DNA of 64,000 bases, from contig NZ_CP113864.1 in assembly GCF_026914285.1 (NCBI RefSeq), forward strand, positions 2,166,001-2,230,000, given 5' to 3'. Below, in pieces: positions 20,125 through 29,101 of this stretch (the first letter of the stretch is position 1; each line of letters starts with the position of its first letter). The DNA comes from Caldicellulosiruptor naganoensis. Its GTDB lineage: Bacteria; Bacillota; Thermoanaerobacteria; Caldicellulosiruptorales; Caldicellulosiruptoraceae. Position numbers and translations under genes: made by a program. Under the pieces are notes generated by a model. The model saw only the letters and a list, made by a program, of their open reading frames with translations. It did no database searches and had not been told where the DNA came from.

Positions 20125-21633
20125 TTAGACCCCCTCTCCTGCATGCTTCACACCTAAGATCTCCATCTCTTTTTCTGTAAGCCCAACTGCCCTGAGCATA
20201 AGCCTGTTTCCTCTCAAGCTCTCCAAAGCATTTATCCCCATCAGGCCCAGCATCTCTTTTATCTCATGAGCCCATGCTTTTAGCAAGTTTGCCGCTCTTC
20301 TTGCACCAATCTCTGGATTTAGTCTTTTTACCAAAACTGGGTCCTGTGTTGCAATACCCCAGTTGCACTTTCCAGTGTGGCACTTTTGGCAAACGTGGCA
20401 CCCCAAGGAAATCAGCGCTGCTGTTCCAATGAAAACAGCATCAGCACCAAGTGCAATGGCTTTTACAACATCTGCGCTATTTCTGATTGACCCTGCAACA
20501 ATGATTGATACCTGATTTCTAATTCCTTCTTCTCTAAGTCTTGAGTCCACCGCTGCCAAAGCCAGCTCAATAGGTATACCAACATTATCTCTTATTCTAA
20601 GCGGCGCTGCACCTGTTCCGCCTCTGACACCATCTATTGTGATAAAATCAGCCCCAGCTCTTGCAATACCAGAGGCAATTGCCGCAACGTTGTGAACTGC
20701 TGCAATCTTGACACCAACTGGTTTTGTGTAGTTTGTTGCCTCTTTTAGCGCAAAAATGAGCTGTCTTAAATCTTCAATTGAATAAATATCATGGTGTGGT
20801 GCTGGTGAGATTGCATCAGAACCAATTGGAATCATCCTTGTTCTTGATACCTCTTCACCAACCTTCTCACCAGGAAGGTGCCCGCCAATCCCCGGCTTTG
20901 CACCCTGACCTATCTTTATCTCAATTGCCGCACCTGCATTTAAATAGTCAACATCAACTCCAAATCTTCCTGATGCGCACTGAACTATTGCTCTTTCTTT
21001 GTACTTGTAAAGCTTTTGATGAAGGCCACCTTCACCTGTATTCCAGTATGTTCCTACCTCAACTGCTGCTGCCGCCAAAGACTCGCAAGCATTGAGTGAA
21101 ATAGAGCCAAATGACATCGCAGAAAACATAATAGGTACTTCTAATTCAAGCTGTGGCGGAAGTTTGGTTTTAAGATTACCATTTTCATCAAACTCAAGTT
21201 TGTCAGGTTTTCTACCAATAAAGGTTTTAAGCTCCATTGGCTCTCTCAGCGGGTCAATTGACGGATTTGTAACCTGGGACGCGTTTATTAAGAGTCTATC
21301 CCAATAAATGGGAATAAGCTTGTCGCAACCCATACCAGTCAGAAGTATTCCGCCTGTTTCTGCTTGTTTGTATATTTCATTTATATATGAAGGTGTCCAG
21401 TTTGCGTTCTCTTTGAATGCATTTTCTGTCTTTTTGATTGTAATTGCTTTTGTTGGGCACATTACAACACATCTGTGACATGCAACACACTTTGAAGAAT
21501 CTGCAAACACTCTGTCTTCTTCTTCATCATATTCATGAACTTCGTTTGCACACTGTTTGACACACACTTTACAGCGAATGCACTTTAGCTCGTCCCTTAC
21601 AACCTCAAATTCGTTTTCATATAGCGAAATCAT
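20125..21633 (-). CDS. gltB: Glutamate synthase FMN/3Fe-4S catalytic subunit (split archaeal type)
   Basis: About 502 residues. The N-terminus has two 4Fe-4S motifs (CIRCKVCVKQC and CVACHRCVVMC), followed by the FMN-binding synthase barrel with FSAMSFGSISLNA, GEGGLHQ, KIGQGAKPGIGGHLPG, ITIDGVRGGTGAAP and the 3Fe-4S motif CHVCQKCHTGKC. It makes glutamate from 2-oxoglutarate and ammonia. The start is the ATG overlapping the stop of the upstream gene (ATGA) with AAGGGG before it; the frame extends artificially to 21711. Extra N-terminal ferredoxin modules and the absence of fused domains mark the archaeal-type enzyme. Confidence 0.95.
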   Translation of the reverse strand: MISLYENEFEVVRDELKCIRCKVCVKQCANEVHEYDEEEDRVFADSSKCVACHRCVVMCPTKAITIKKTENAFKENANWTPSYINEIYKQAETGGILLTGMGCDKLIPIYWDRLLINASQVTNPSIDPLREPMELKTFIGRKPDKLEFDENGNLKTKLPPQLELEVPIMFSAMSFGSISLNACESLAAAAVEVGTYWNTGEGGLHQKLYKYKERAIVQCASGRFGVDVDYLNAGAAIEIKIGQGAKPGIGGHLPGEKVGEEVSRTRMIPIGSDAISPAPHHDIYSIEDLRQLIFALKEATNYTKPVGVKIAAVHNVAAIASGIARAGADFITIDGVRGGTGAAPLRIRDNVGIPIELALAAVDSRLREEGIRNQVSIIVAGSIRNSADVVKAIALGADAVFIGTAALISLGCHVCQKCHTGKCNWGIATQDPVLVKRLNPEIGARRAANLLKAWAHEIKEMLGLMGINALESLRGNRLMLRAVGLTEKEMEILGVKHAGEGV

Positions 21634-22724
21634 ACTATCACCCCTTCGTCCAAAGTAACATAAACAGCTTCGCCACCCTTTGGCATCCAGACCTTTTCTG
21701 GGTCTTTGCAAATTTCTCTAATAGCCGACTCTTCTGATGCAACATAAACAAAATCGCCTTTTTGCGCTGCAACCAGCGGCCTTAGCTTTATCCTATCATT
21801 TAATGCTAATATTCCATTTGCGAAACCTAAAATGATAGAAAACGGCCCATTTACAAGGCACGATTGGTAAACTATCCTGATAGCTCTCAGTTTCTCTCTT
21901 TCTTGTTCGCTTTGCCTGTCGATCACACTCCAAAACGGCGCTGCTAACGCTTTTGTTGCAATCTCAACAGGAAGTCCGTGTCTTCTTAGAAGAAGGTCAA
22001 AAAGGTATGCCATGACCTCGGTGTCTGTTCTGAGTGTACATTTGTATCCAAACATCTCTAAATACCTATAATTTGTGCCATATGACGAAATCTCGCCATT
22101 GTGGACAATTGACCAGTCAAGCAGCGTAAACGGATGCGCACCGCCCCACCAACCAGGTGTGTTTGTCGGAAATCTTGAGTGCGCTGTCCAGATATATGCT
22201 TTATATTCATCAATTCTGAAAAACTCGCCTATGTCCTCAGGATACCCAACTCCTTTGAATGCGCCCATGTTCTTACCGCTTGAAAAGACATATGCACCAT
22301 CAATCTGGCTGTTTATGAACATAACACTGTCCACCACAAAGTCCTCTTCTGTTTTTTCTGTGTCTCTCAACCTTTTTTCAAGAGGTTTTACAAAGTATCG
22401 CCAAACAATTGGAGCGTTTTGAATGCTTGAAACTTTTCTTGTTGGAATAACCTCACTCTCTAATATTTCAAAGTTTTGGTTTAGAAAGTGTTCTGTGTCC
22501 TCCTTTGCTTTTATATCATCAAAGAATAGATGAAAAGCATACCAGTCTTTCCTGTCAGGATAGATTCCATAAGCTGCAAACCCACCACCAAGTCCATTTC
22601 CTCTCTCTTTCATAATTGCAATGGAATTTATAATGTCTGTACCAGAAACCCTCACACCCTTCTTGTTTATAAACCCAGAAATAGCACAACCTGATGGAAT
22701 CCTAACTTGCCCTTCCCTTAGCAA
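21630..22724 (-). CDS. Glutamate synthase glutaminase (class II amidotransferase) subunit
   Basis: A 364-residue class II glutamine amidotransferase domain that releases ammonia from glutamine. The nucleophile should be Cys13 in PSGCAISGFIN after a short leader, rather than the second residue, so a propeptide would be removed or internal placement tolerated, as in archaeal-type enzymes. Other markers: SRFPTNTPGWWGGAHPF, DWSIVHNGEISSYG and LRTDTEVMAYLFD. The start is a TTG with a perfect AGGAGG eight bases upstream. It is the first gene of the operon. Confidence 0.92.
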   Translation of the reverse strand: MLREGQVRIPSGCAISGFINKKGVRVSGTDIINSIAIMKERGNGLGGGFAAYGIYPDRKDWYAFHLFFDDIKAKEDTEHFLNQNFEILESEVIPTRKVSSIQNAPIVWRYFVKPLEKRLRDTEKTEEDFVVDSVMFINSQIDGAYVFSSGKNMGAFKGVGYPEDIGEFFRIDEYKAYIWTAHSRFPTNTPGWWGGAHPFTLLDWSIVHNGEISSYGTNYRYLEMFGYKCTLRTDTEVMAYLFDLLLRRHGLPVEIATKALAAPFWSVIDRQSEQEREKLRAIRIVYQSCLVNGPFSIILGFANGILALNDRIKLRPLVAAQKGDFVYVASEESAIREICKDPEKVWMPKGGEAVYVTLDEGVIV

Positions 22725-23075
22725 TTTTTATACCTCCTGTATATAAATTGAAATTTTTGCTTACAATTCTTTCTTTATGAGTAAAATTCTTATATACTTT
22801 TGCATGCAAAGAACAACATTCATACATGTATACAATGGGTTAAGTTTAATTATAGCAACAAATTTTAAAATCTTCAATAATAAATTGAGGTAAATTTCTT
22901 GCTTCTTGCAAGTTGAAAATAAAAAACTTGCAATTTTGGTACAGAACTTGCAAAACATTGGGTGTTAAAATAAAAAGCAAAAAATTTTGAATATATCTTC
23001 TAATTGCAATGATTATGGGTTAGAATTTAAGTATAACATACTGAAGAGAAAAAACGAATTTTTTGAGGTGAGAAA
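22725..23075. promoter_or_regulatory. Divergent intergenic region with the glutamate synthase promoter
   Basis: On the minus strand -35 TTGAAG (22872-22877) and -10 TATAAT (22849-22854) have a 17-base spacer, giving a leader of about 120 bases. A perfect ATACATGTAT palindrome (22822-22831) lies just downstream of the expected start and is a possible operator. No good promoter for the rightward cupin gene was pinned down. Confidence 0.6.
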
Positions 23076-23399
23076 ATGCCAAAACGAAATATAAATGAGC
23101 AGCCATCGCTGTTTGGTGACCCAGGATTTTCCTCGTGGGGAATTGCTTATTACAAAAAAGGACAAAAAAACATTGTAGAGAGACATACTCACGACTGTGA
23201 TGAGTACTATTTTGTGCTTGAGGGTAAAATAAAAGTAATTTCAGAAGAGAGGGAATACATACTTGAAAAAGGTGATATGCTTTGGACAAGGATGGGAGAT
23301 TTTCATGAAATTGTAGAAGCTTTAGAGGACACAACAATGTTTTGGCTGGAAGGTCCTCTTATGGGCAAAAGGCGAAAAGGCCATCAGTATGAGCTATGA
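23076..23399 (+). CDS. Small cupin-domain protein
   Basis: A 107-residue single-domain cupin. Motif 1 is visible as ERHTHDCDEYYFVLEGK (metal-type His, His, Glu ligands) and motif 2 as GDMLWTRMGDFHEIVEA. Small cupins bind sugars or metals, or act as sensors; nothing identifies the ligand here. It is transcribed alone and closed by a strong terminator. Confidence 0.82.
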   Translation: MPKRNINEQPSLFGDPGFSSWGIAYYKKGQKNIVERHTHDCDEYYFVLEGKIKVISEEREYILEKGDMLWTRMGDFHEIVEALEDTTMFWLEGPLMGKRRKGHQYEL

Positions 23400-23408
23400 A
23401 AGAAATGT

Positions 23409-23447
23409 AGGCTGTCACAACCCTTTTGATGTGACAGCCTTTTTTTC
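23409..23447 (+). terminator. Terminator after the cupin gene
   Basis: Perfect 11-bp stem AGGCTGTCACA (23409-23419) with TGTGACAGCCT (23430-23440), then seven T. On the minus strand it could also serve the converging PBP gene. Confidence 0.92.
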
Positions 23448-23490
23448 AGTATGTTTCTTCTATTATTTCTTCTTAATTGTATTTATTACT

Positions 23491-25854
23491 TCACTGACCG
23501 TAAATCTCATCACTTACAGTTTGGCTATTGGATTGAAAAGTCGAATCTGACCCAGAATTGGTTTGCGTTCCTACTGCTGAATTTTTCTCTATTGGCTGTA
23601 GTTCAGTAGTTTTATTTGAAGTTTCACTATTTTGCTTGGTTTGTTGAGAAGGTGCAATGTTGGACTGTTTTATAGCTTCATTGTTTTTAAATTGCTGGGT
23701 GACTGTTTGAGTGTCATTCTGCCCCGGTGAATTTTGAACTCTTACTTGAGAAAGTTCTTGCTGTGTTATATTATTGTTAAAATCCTCTTTTGAATTTGAA
23801 TTTACACTGGCAGTGGAGGGTGTAGAAACATTTAAAACTTGTGTACCAGGAGTTGCGGAAGAAATGTTAATATTTTGATTATATGTTCTGGAATTACTTT
23901 TATACACATAACCTTTATACACCCTATATGGTTTTGTAAAGTTGTGCCTTATTCCCTTTTCACTCACAATCTTATCCATAATTCCTTTAAAAATCTTTAC
24001 TGCGGGATTTGTTCCATCAAGATAGTCCAAAGGCCTTGGCTCATCTTCACCTACCCACACACCTAAAACATAATCGGGGGTATATCCTACAAACCACCTG
24101 TCTTTGTTATCGTCAGTTGTACCTGTTTTGCCTGCAACAGGATAATCAAAGCTCGTACCAATGGTTATCCCTGTTTTTACAACACTCTGAAGCATATAAG
24201 TCAAAAGCTGCGCATTCTTTTCTTCCATCACTCTTTTGCTATCATCTGTATTCTCATAAATGGTATTACCATATCTATCCTCTATTTTTGTGATAAAATG
24301 TGGTTTTTTATACACTCCTCCATTTGCAACTGCTGCAAACGCAGCTGTCAGCTCAATTGGTTTTACTCCATAGGTAAAACCACCAATTGCAATGGACAAG
24401 TTATTTTTGTCTTCCTCGGTCAAAGTAGTAAATCCAAATTTTCGGAGATTTTCGTAAACATTTTGAACACCCAACTTGTATGCAAGCTTTACTGCTGGTA
24501 CATTGGCCGACCATACAAGAGCCTGTCTTAGGGTCATATAACCTTTGTAGCTACTATAGCCAGTTTTATTTGCATACCAGTTTTTAGGTGCATATCCTCC
24601 AATAGAAAAAGGTGCATCTAATATAACACTCCATGGGCTATAGCCCCTTTCTAAAGCTAAGGCATAAACAGCAATGGGCTTTATTGCAGAACCTGGTTGG
24701 CGTACAGACATGGTAGCTCTGTTAAAAACTCGCACTGCACTCATATTGCCTCTTCCACCAATTATACCTTTCACAGCTCCTGTTCTAAAATCAATCAACA
24801 CAGCTGCTGCTTGTGGCTGTGGAATTCCATTTTTGTCGTAATACCTAACTGTAGGCATATACCTTGAATTTGAAAAAACTTCCTCCATCGCGCTTTGAAT
24901 GCTTCTGTCCAATGTTGTGTAAATCCTAAGTCCTCCACCATAGACTAAGTCCTCTGCCTCTTCTTCTGTAATTCCTTTTTGTCTTTGGAGTACTTCAATT
25001 GCCTCATCTATAACAGAATCTACAAAATAAGGATATTTGTATGGAAGTAAATTCCTGCTACTATTTTTTGCATATACAAGCTTTTGATTAATTGCTTGGT
25101 AATACTCTTCTTCGGTGATATACCCCAGCTCTAACATTTTCTTTAGTACGAGTTCTTGTCTTTTCTTTGCATGATCAGGGAACTTAAATGGATTGTAATA
25201 GGAAGGATTTTTTGTTATACCAGCAATCAGCGCACATTCAGCCAAAGACAGTTTTGAGACATCTTTGCCAAAGTAAGTATATGCGGCAGCCTGTACACCA
25301 TAAGCACCATTTCCAAGGTTTATTGTATTTAAGTATTCCTCTAAAATCTGCTGTTTTGTAAGTCTTTTTTCCAGTTGTATCGCCAGATATTGCTCTTGTA
25401 TTTTTCTTTTAAACGACTTTTCAAACATCAAAAGCTTATTTCTCACAAGTTGCTGGGTAATTGTACTTGCTCCTTCAGCTAAAGTTCCCTTTTGAAGATT
25501 ATGCACAAATGCCCCAATAATCCTTTTTATATCAATTCCATTGTGCTGCCAAAATCTTTCATCCTCAATGGCAACAAACGCATTTATGAGGTCTTTGGGT
25601 ATTTGATTATACGAAACTCTAACACCACTTTGCCCCCTGTTTAAAGTAGCTACCTCTTTTCCTATTTCATCAAATACTATTGTAGCATCATTTACTGTAT
25701 CTTCTACAATTTCATCCAAAGTTCCAGGGGGAATGGCTTTAATATAAGCTGCAATTGTTCCACCCAAAGCTCCTATAGAGAATACTATTAGCGCTGCTAA
25801 GGTAAGTGCCAAAGATTTGAAAAAAGTTTGTAGAGGTCTTTTTTGCCCTTTCAC
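23491..25854 (-). CDS. Class A penicillin-binding protein (PBP1A)
   Basis: Bifunctional peptidoglycan synthase at the membrane, 787 residues. Order: a hydrophobic anchor near residue 20; a GT51 transglycosylase domain with EDERFWQHNGID, ITQQLVRNKLL and EYLNTINLGNGAYG; then a transpeptidase with SAIK (in RQPGSAIKPIA), SAN and KTGTT motifs. The last about 120 residues are a low-complexity Ser/Thr/Asn/Gln tail with no domain recognised. The start is a GTG with GGGGGAAGG upstream. Confidence 0.95.
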   Translation of the reverse strand: MKGQKRPLQTFFKSLALTLAALIVFSIGALGGTIAAYIKAIPPGTLDEIVEDTVNDATIVFDEIGKEVATLNRGQSGVRVSYNQIPKDLINAFVAIEDERFWQHNGIDIKRIIGAFVHNLQKGTLAEGASTITQQLVRNKLLMFEKSFKRKIQEQYLAIQLEKRLTKQQILEEYLNTINLGNGAYGVQAAAYTYFGKDVSKLSLAECALIAGITKNPSYYNPFKFPDHAKKRQELVLKKMLELGYITEEEYYQAINQKLVYAKNSSRNLLPYKYPYFVDSVIDEAIEVLQRQKGITEEEAEDLVYGGGLRIYTTLDRSIQSAMEEVFSNSRYMPTVRYYDKNGIPQPQAAAVLIDFRTGAVKGIIGGRGNMSAVRVFNRATMSVRQPGSAIKPIAVYALALERGYSPWSVILDAPFSIGGYAPKNWYANKTGYSSYKGYMTLRQALVWSANVPAVKLAYKLGVQNVYENLRKFGFTTLTEEDKNNLSIAIGGFTYGVKPIELTAAFAAVANGGVYKKPHFITKIEDRYGNTIYENTDDSKRVMEEKNAQLLTYMLQSVVKTGITIGTSFDYPVAGKTGTTDDNKDRWFVGYTPDYVLGVWVGEDEPRPLDYLDGTNPAVKIFKGIMDKIVSEKGIRHNFTKPYRVYKGYVYKSNSRTYNQNINISSATPGTQVLNVSTPSTASVNSNSKEDFNNNITQQELSQVRVQNSPGQNDTQTVTQQFKNNEAIKQSNIAPSQQTKQNSETSNKTTELQPIEKNSAVGTQTNSGSDSTFQSNSQTVSDEIYGQ

Positions 25855-26016
25855 CCTGCCTTCCCCCTTTCAGTGCAAAGCCACAAGCTGTTATCAATTT
25901 TTCTATTGAAAAATTTTAAGATGTATATCCCAAAATTTCAATCCATAGTTTGAAACAATATAGATTTTATAACTAATTCTGGCATCTAAGTCTTTTACAT
26001 AAATTTTAAAAATGGC

Positions 26017-26045
26017 TTGAAATTTTCATTTTCTTAAGGTAGAAT
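26017..26045 (+). promoter_or_regulatory. SigA-type promoter upstream of the Mn2+ riboswitch
   Basis: -35 TTGAAA (26017-26022), 17-base spacer, -10 TAGAAT (26040-26045). The aptamer begins about 40 bases downstream. Confidence 0.55.
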
Positions 26046-26082
26046 ATAATACACAATTAAATACTGCTACCTCCTTTTGTTT

Positions 26083-26227
26083 ATGTTAAAAGGGAGTAGC
26101 ACCGAAAGCCTTATCCTCAACATCCGCGAGGAGGTCTTTTGCCTTCTCTGGGGATAAGGGCCCAAAAAAGGGCGTGCGAGACTTTTAACATGTGATAATT
26201 TACATCACATGTTAAAAGTTTTTTTTT
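26083..26227 (+). ncRNA. yybP-ykoY (manganese) riboswitch with terminator
   Basis: The leader contains the family hallmark AAAAGGGAGTAGC, an internal CTCAACATCCGCGAGGAGG loop region, and the closing GCGTGCGAGAC. P1 is formed by ATGTTAAAAG (26083-26092) with CTTTTAACAT (26182-26191). The same 3' strand is the left arm of a perfect 16-bp terminator (26181-26196 with 26204-26219) followed by nine T. The two structures exclude each other, so ligand binding that stabilises P1 should prevent termination: a transcriptional ON switch. The downstream gene is a P2A-type ATPase, a common yybP-ykoY target. Confidence 0.9.
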
Positions 26228-26324
26228 ATTTGTCTTTTAAAAAGATGTTTTTAAAACCATAATAGTTTTTGATGGGAACTTCTAAAAACTCTACAAAATA
26301 CTCATGAGGAGGGGGAATTTAAAG

Positions 26325-28982
26325 TTGAACCAAAATATTTCTAATTTTCACTCAAAGGACATAGAAACAATTTTGGAAAACCTCAAAACCACTCTAAATG
26401 GACTTTCATCCGAAGAAGCCGAACAAAGGCTTAAAGTGTATGGAAAAAATATAATTGAAGAAGGAAAAAAGAAATCAATATTTCTTCTTTTCTTGGAACA
26501 ATTCAAAAACGTGATGGTATTCGTACTGCTTGCTGCTGCAGTTATATCAATCCTTCTCGGCGAGGCGGCAGACGCTGCAATCATCGTAGCAGTCCTGCTC
26601 ATCAACGCAGTCTTTGGAGTCGCGCAAGAGCTGAAAGCTGAAAAAGCAATAGATGCCCTAAAAAAACTTAATATGCCATATGCAAAAGTCTACAGAGACG
26701 GACATTTGATGCAAATCAGAACCGATGAAATAGTAGTTGGAGATATAATTGAGATTGAAGCTGGAGATATCGTCCCTGCAGATTTGAGACTCATTGAAAG
26801 CGTTAATCTTAAAATTGATGAGTCAGCTTTAACTGGCGAATCTGTTCCTGTTGAAAAAGAGGCAAACAATGTTCTTGACGAGTCAACTCCTCTTGCAGAA
26901 AGGACTAATATGGCTTTCATGGGAACAATTGTAACGTATGGTCGAGGAAAAGGCGTGGTTGTTGCAACAGGAATGAAAACAGAGATAGGCAAAATTGCAA
27001 ATTTTGTAAATATCCAGTCCACAATTGACACCAAAACTCCTCTTCATGAGAAGTTAGAAGAAATTGGTAAATATCTCACATTTGGAATACTGGCAATTGC
27101 CTTTATTGTTTTTGTGACAGGACTTCTTTACGGTCGAGAGACGTTTGAAATGTTTTTAACAGCTGTGTCATTGGCTGTTGCTGCAATTCCTGAAGGTCTT
27201 CCTGCTGTGGTGACAATTGTCCTTGCAATTGGTGTTCAAAAAATGGCAAAACGAAATGCTATCATAAGAAGACTGTCTTCGATTGAAACCTTAGGAAGAG
27301 TTGAAGTTATTTGTTCTGATAAAACAGGTACACTTACTCAAAATAAGATGAATGTTGTAAAAATTTATTGCAATGATAACCTGGTTGAGAACTTTGAACA
27401 TGAAGATAATACAACAAAGACTTTGCTTCACATAATGGCACTTTGCAATGATGTAAAGGTAGACTTGATTAATAAACATCCTCATTTTATTGGCGACCCG
27501 ACTGAAATTGCTTTGGTAAAATTCGCCTATGAAAAGGGCTTTAACAAGAATGCAATTGAGAAGGTATTAAAGCGAGTTTACGAAATACCTTTTGATTCTG
27601 TTAGAAAGATGATGACAACTGTGCATGAAATTAGAAATGACGAAAAACTTTTTGTGTTTTCCAAAGGTGCTGTAGATGTAATAATTAACATATGCAAATT
27701 TATAATGGTAAATGATGAAATACTACCTCTTGACGAAAATATGCACCACAAAATCTTGCAGGCAAACAAAGAAATGTCCTCCAATGCGCTTAGAGTTTTA
27801 GCTTTTGCATACAAAGAAATTGATAGAACTCAATTAGATGACAAAAATGCTATTGAAGACAATCTCATCTTCATAGGACTTGTTGGAATGATAGACCCAC
27901 CACGCCCAGAAGCCTACAATGCAGTTGAGGTATGCTATCAAGCAGGTATCACACCTGTGATGATAACAGGAGACCACAAAGACACAGCTGTAGCAATTGC
28001 AAAAGAATTGAAGATAATTGATAAAAACAAAGACGAACTTTCGCAGGTTCTGACAGGCAGTGAAATTGAAAAATTAGATGATCAACAATTAAAAGAAAAA
28101 GTAAAAGAGGTAAAAGTTTACGCAAGAGTGTCTCCAGAGCACAAATTAAGAATTGTTAAAGCGTGGAAAAGTCATGGTAAAATAGTCGCTATGACGGGCG
28201 ATGGAGTGAACGATGCACCCGCTTTGAAAGCAGCTGATATTGGAATTGGCATGGGAATAACAGGAACGGATGTAACAAAGAATGTATCTGATGTTATCTT
28301 AGCAGATGATAACTTTGCAACAATTGTTGCAGCTGTTGAAGAAGGAAGAAAGACTTATGACAACATACGAAAGACCATTCAATTTTTGCTTTCATCAAAT
28401 GTTGGAGAAGTTGTAACACTGTTCTTTGCAACACTTTTAAACTGGGTAGTATTATACCCGATTCATATTCTCTGGGTAAACCTTGTTACTGACACTTTCC
28501 CAGCTTTAGCACTCAGTATGGAAAAAGCAGAAAGTGATGTAATGAAAAGAAAGCCAAAGAAAACTCAAGAAAATATATTTGCTGGTGGGGTTGGCTTTTC
28601 AATTCTGTATCAAGGTTTTCTTAAAGGCTTGATAACATTGCTGGTATTCTTTATTGGAAATAAATTATATGGCCACAAAACTGCCATCACCATGACCTTC
28701 ATGCTACTGAGCCTCATACAACTTACTCATGCATACAATGTGCGTTCAAACATCAATTCGCTATTTAAAATGGGAGTGTTTTCTAACAAATACCTAAACC
28801 TTGCTTTTATAGCTTCATTTTTGCTTCAGGTTGTAGTGCTAACAGTTGCACCGCTTAGAGAATTATTCAAACTGACCTTTTTAAACTTTGAGCAGTGGAC
28901 AATCATAATTTTAGCGTCACTTTCTATAGTTCCTATTGTGGAAGTAGTAAAATACTTTACACGTCACTTTCATAAAGAATAA
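26325..28982 (+). CDS. P2A-type cation-transporting ATPase (Ca2+/Mn2+)
   Basis: An ATP-driven membrane exporter of divalent cations, about 885 residues. The start is a TTG nine bases after AGGAGGGGG; an upstream ATG at 26304 contains that site. Order: N-terminal cation ATPase domain; TM1-2; actuator with TGES; TM4 with AAIPEGLPA; phosphorylation site SDKTGTLT; nucleotide domain; hinge TGDGVNDAPAL; TM5-6 with SSNVGEVVTLF and WVNLVTDTFPALAL. The TM4 Glu, TM5 Asn/Glu and TM6 Asn/Asp resemble the SERCA/PMR1 ion sites. The riboswitch upstream suggests manganese is a physiological substrate or signal. Confidence 0.94.
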   Translation: MNQNISNFHSKDIETILENLKTTLNGLSSEEAEQRLKVYGKNIIEEGKKKSIFLLFLEQFKNVMVFVLLAAAVISILLGEAADAAIIVAVLLINAVFGVAQELKAEKAIDALKKLNMPYAKVYRDGHLMQIRTDEIVVGDIIEIEAGDIVPADLRLIESVNLKIDESALTGESVPVEKEANNVLDESTPLAERTNMAFMGTIVTYGRGKGVVVATGMKTEIGKIANFVNIQSTIDTKTPLHEKLEEIGKYLTFGILAIAFIVFVTGLLYGRETFEMFLTAVSLAVAAIPEGLPAVVTIVLAIGVQKMAKRNAIIRRLSSIETLGRVEVICSDKTGTLTQNKMNVVKIYCNDNLVENFEHEDNTTKTLLHIMALCNDVKVDLINKHPHFIGDPTEIALVKFAYEKGFNKNAIEKVLKRVYEIPFDSVRKMMTTVHEIRNDEKLFVFSKGAVDVIINICKFIMVNDEILPLDENMHHKILQANKEMSSNALRVLAFAYKEIDRTQLDDKNAIEDNLIFIGLVGMIDPPRPEAYNAVEVCYQAGITPVMITGDHKDTAVAIAKELKIIDKNKDELSQVLTGSEIEKLDDQQLKEKVKEVKVYARVSPEHKLRIVKAWKSHGKIVAMTGDGVNDAPALKAADIGIGMGITGTDVTKNVSDVILADDNFATIVAAVEEGRKTYDNIRKTIQFLLSSNVGEVVTLFFATLLNWVVLYPIHILWVNLVTDTFPALALSMEKAESDVMKRKPKKTQENIFAGGVGFSILYQGFLKGLITLLVFFIGNKLYGHKTAITMTFMLLSLIQLTHAYNVRSNINSLFKMGVFSNKYLNLAFIASFLLQVVVLTVAPLRELFKLTFLNFEQWTIIILASLSIVPIVEVVKYFTRHFHKE

Positions 28983-29023
28983 GATCAAAATATACTTCTG
29001 AAAAATTTAGCATTTGCTTTCAC

Positions 29024-29053
29024 TTGACACTTTTTGTATCAAAGTAGTATTCT
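29024..29053 (+). promoter_or_regulatory. SigA-type promoter for the CaCA exchanger
   Basis: -35 TTGACA (29024-29029) and -10 TATTCT (29048-29053) with an 18-base spacer, about 45 bases before the exchanger gene. Confidence 0.55.
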
Positions 29054-29101
29054 TATTAAAGTATTAGCTTGAAGCATTAACAATAGAAAGGGATAACTAA
29101 G

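Noticed and set aside
22761..22958. A 65-residue minus-strand frame before the glutamate synthase operon
   Set aside because: It has no ribosome site or family pattern and contains the operon's -35 and -10 boxes.
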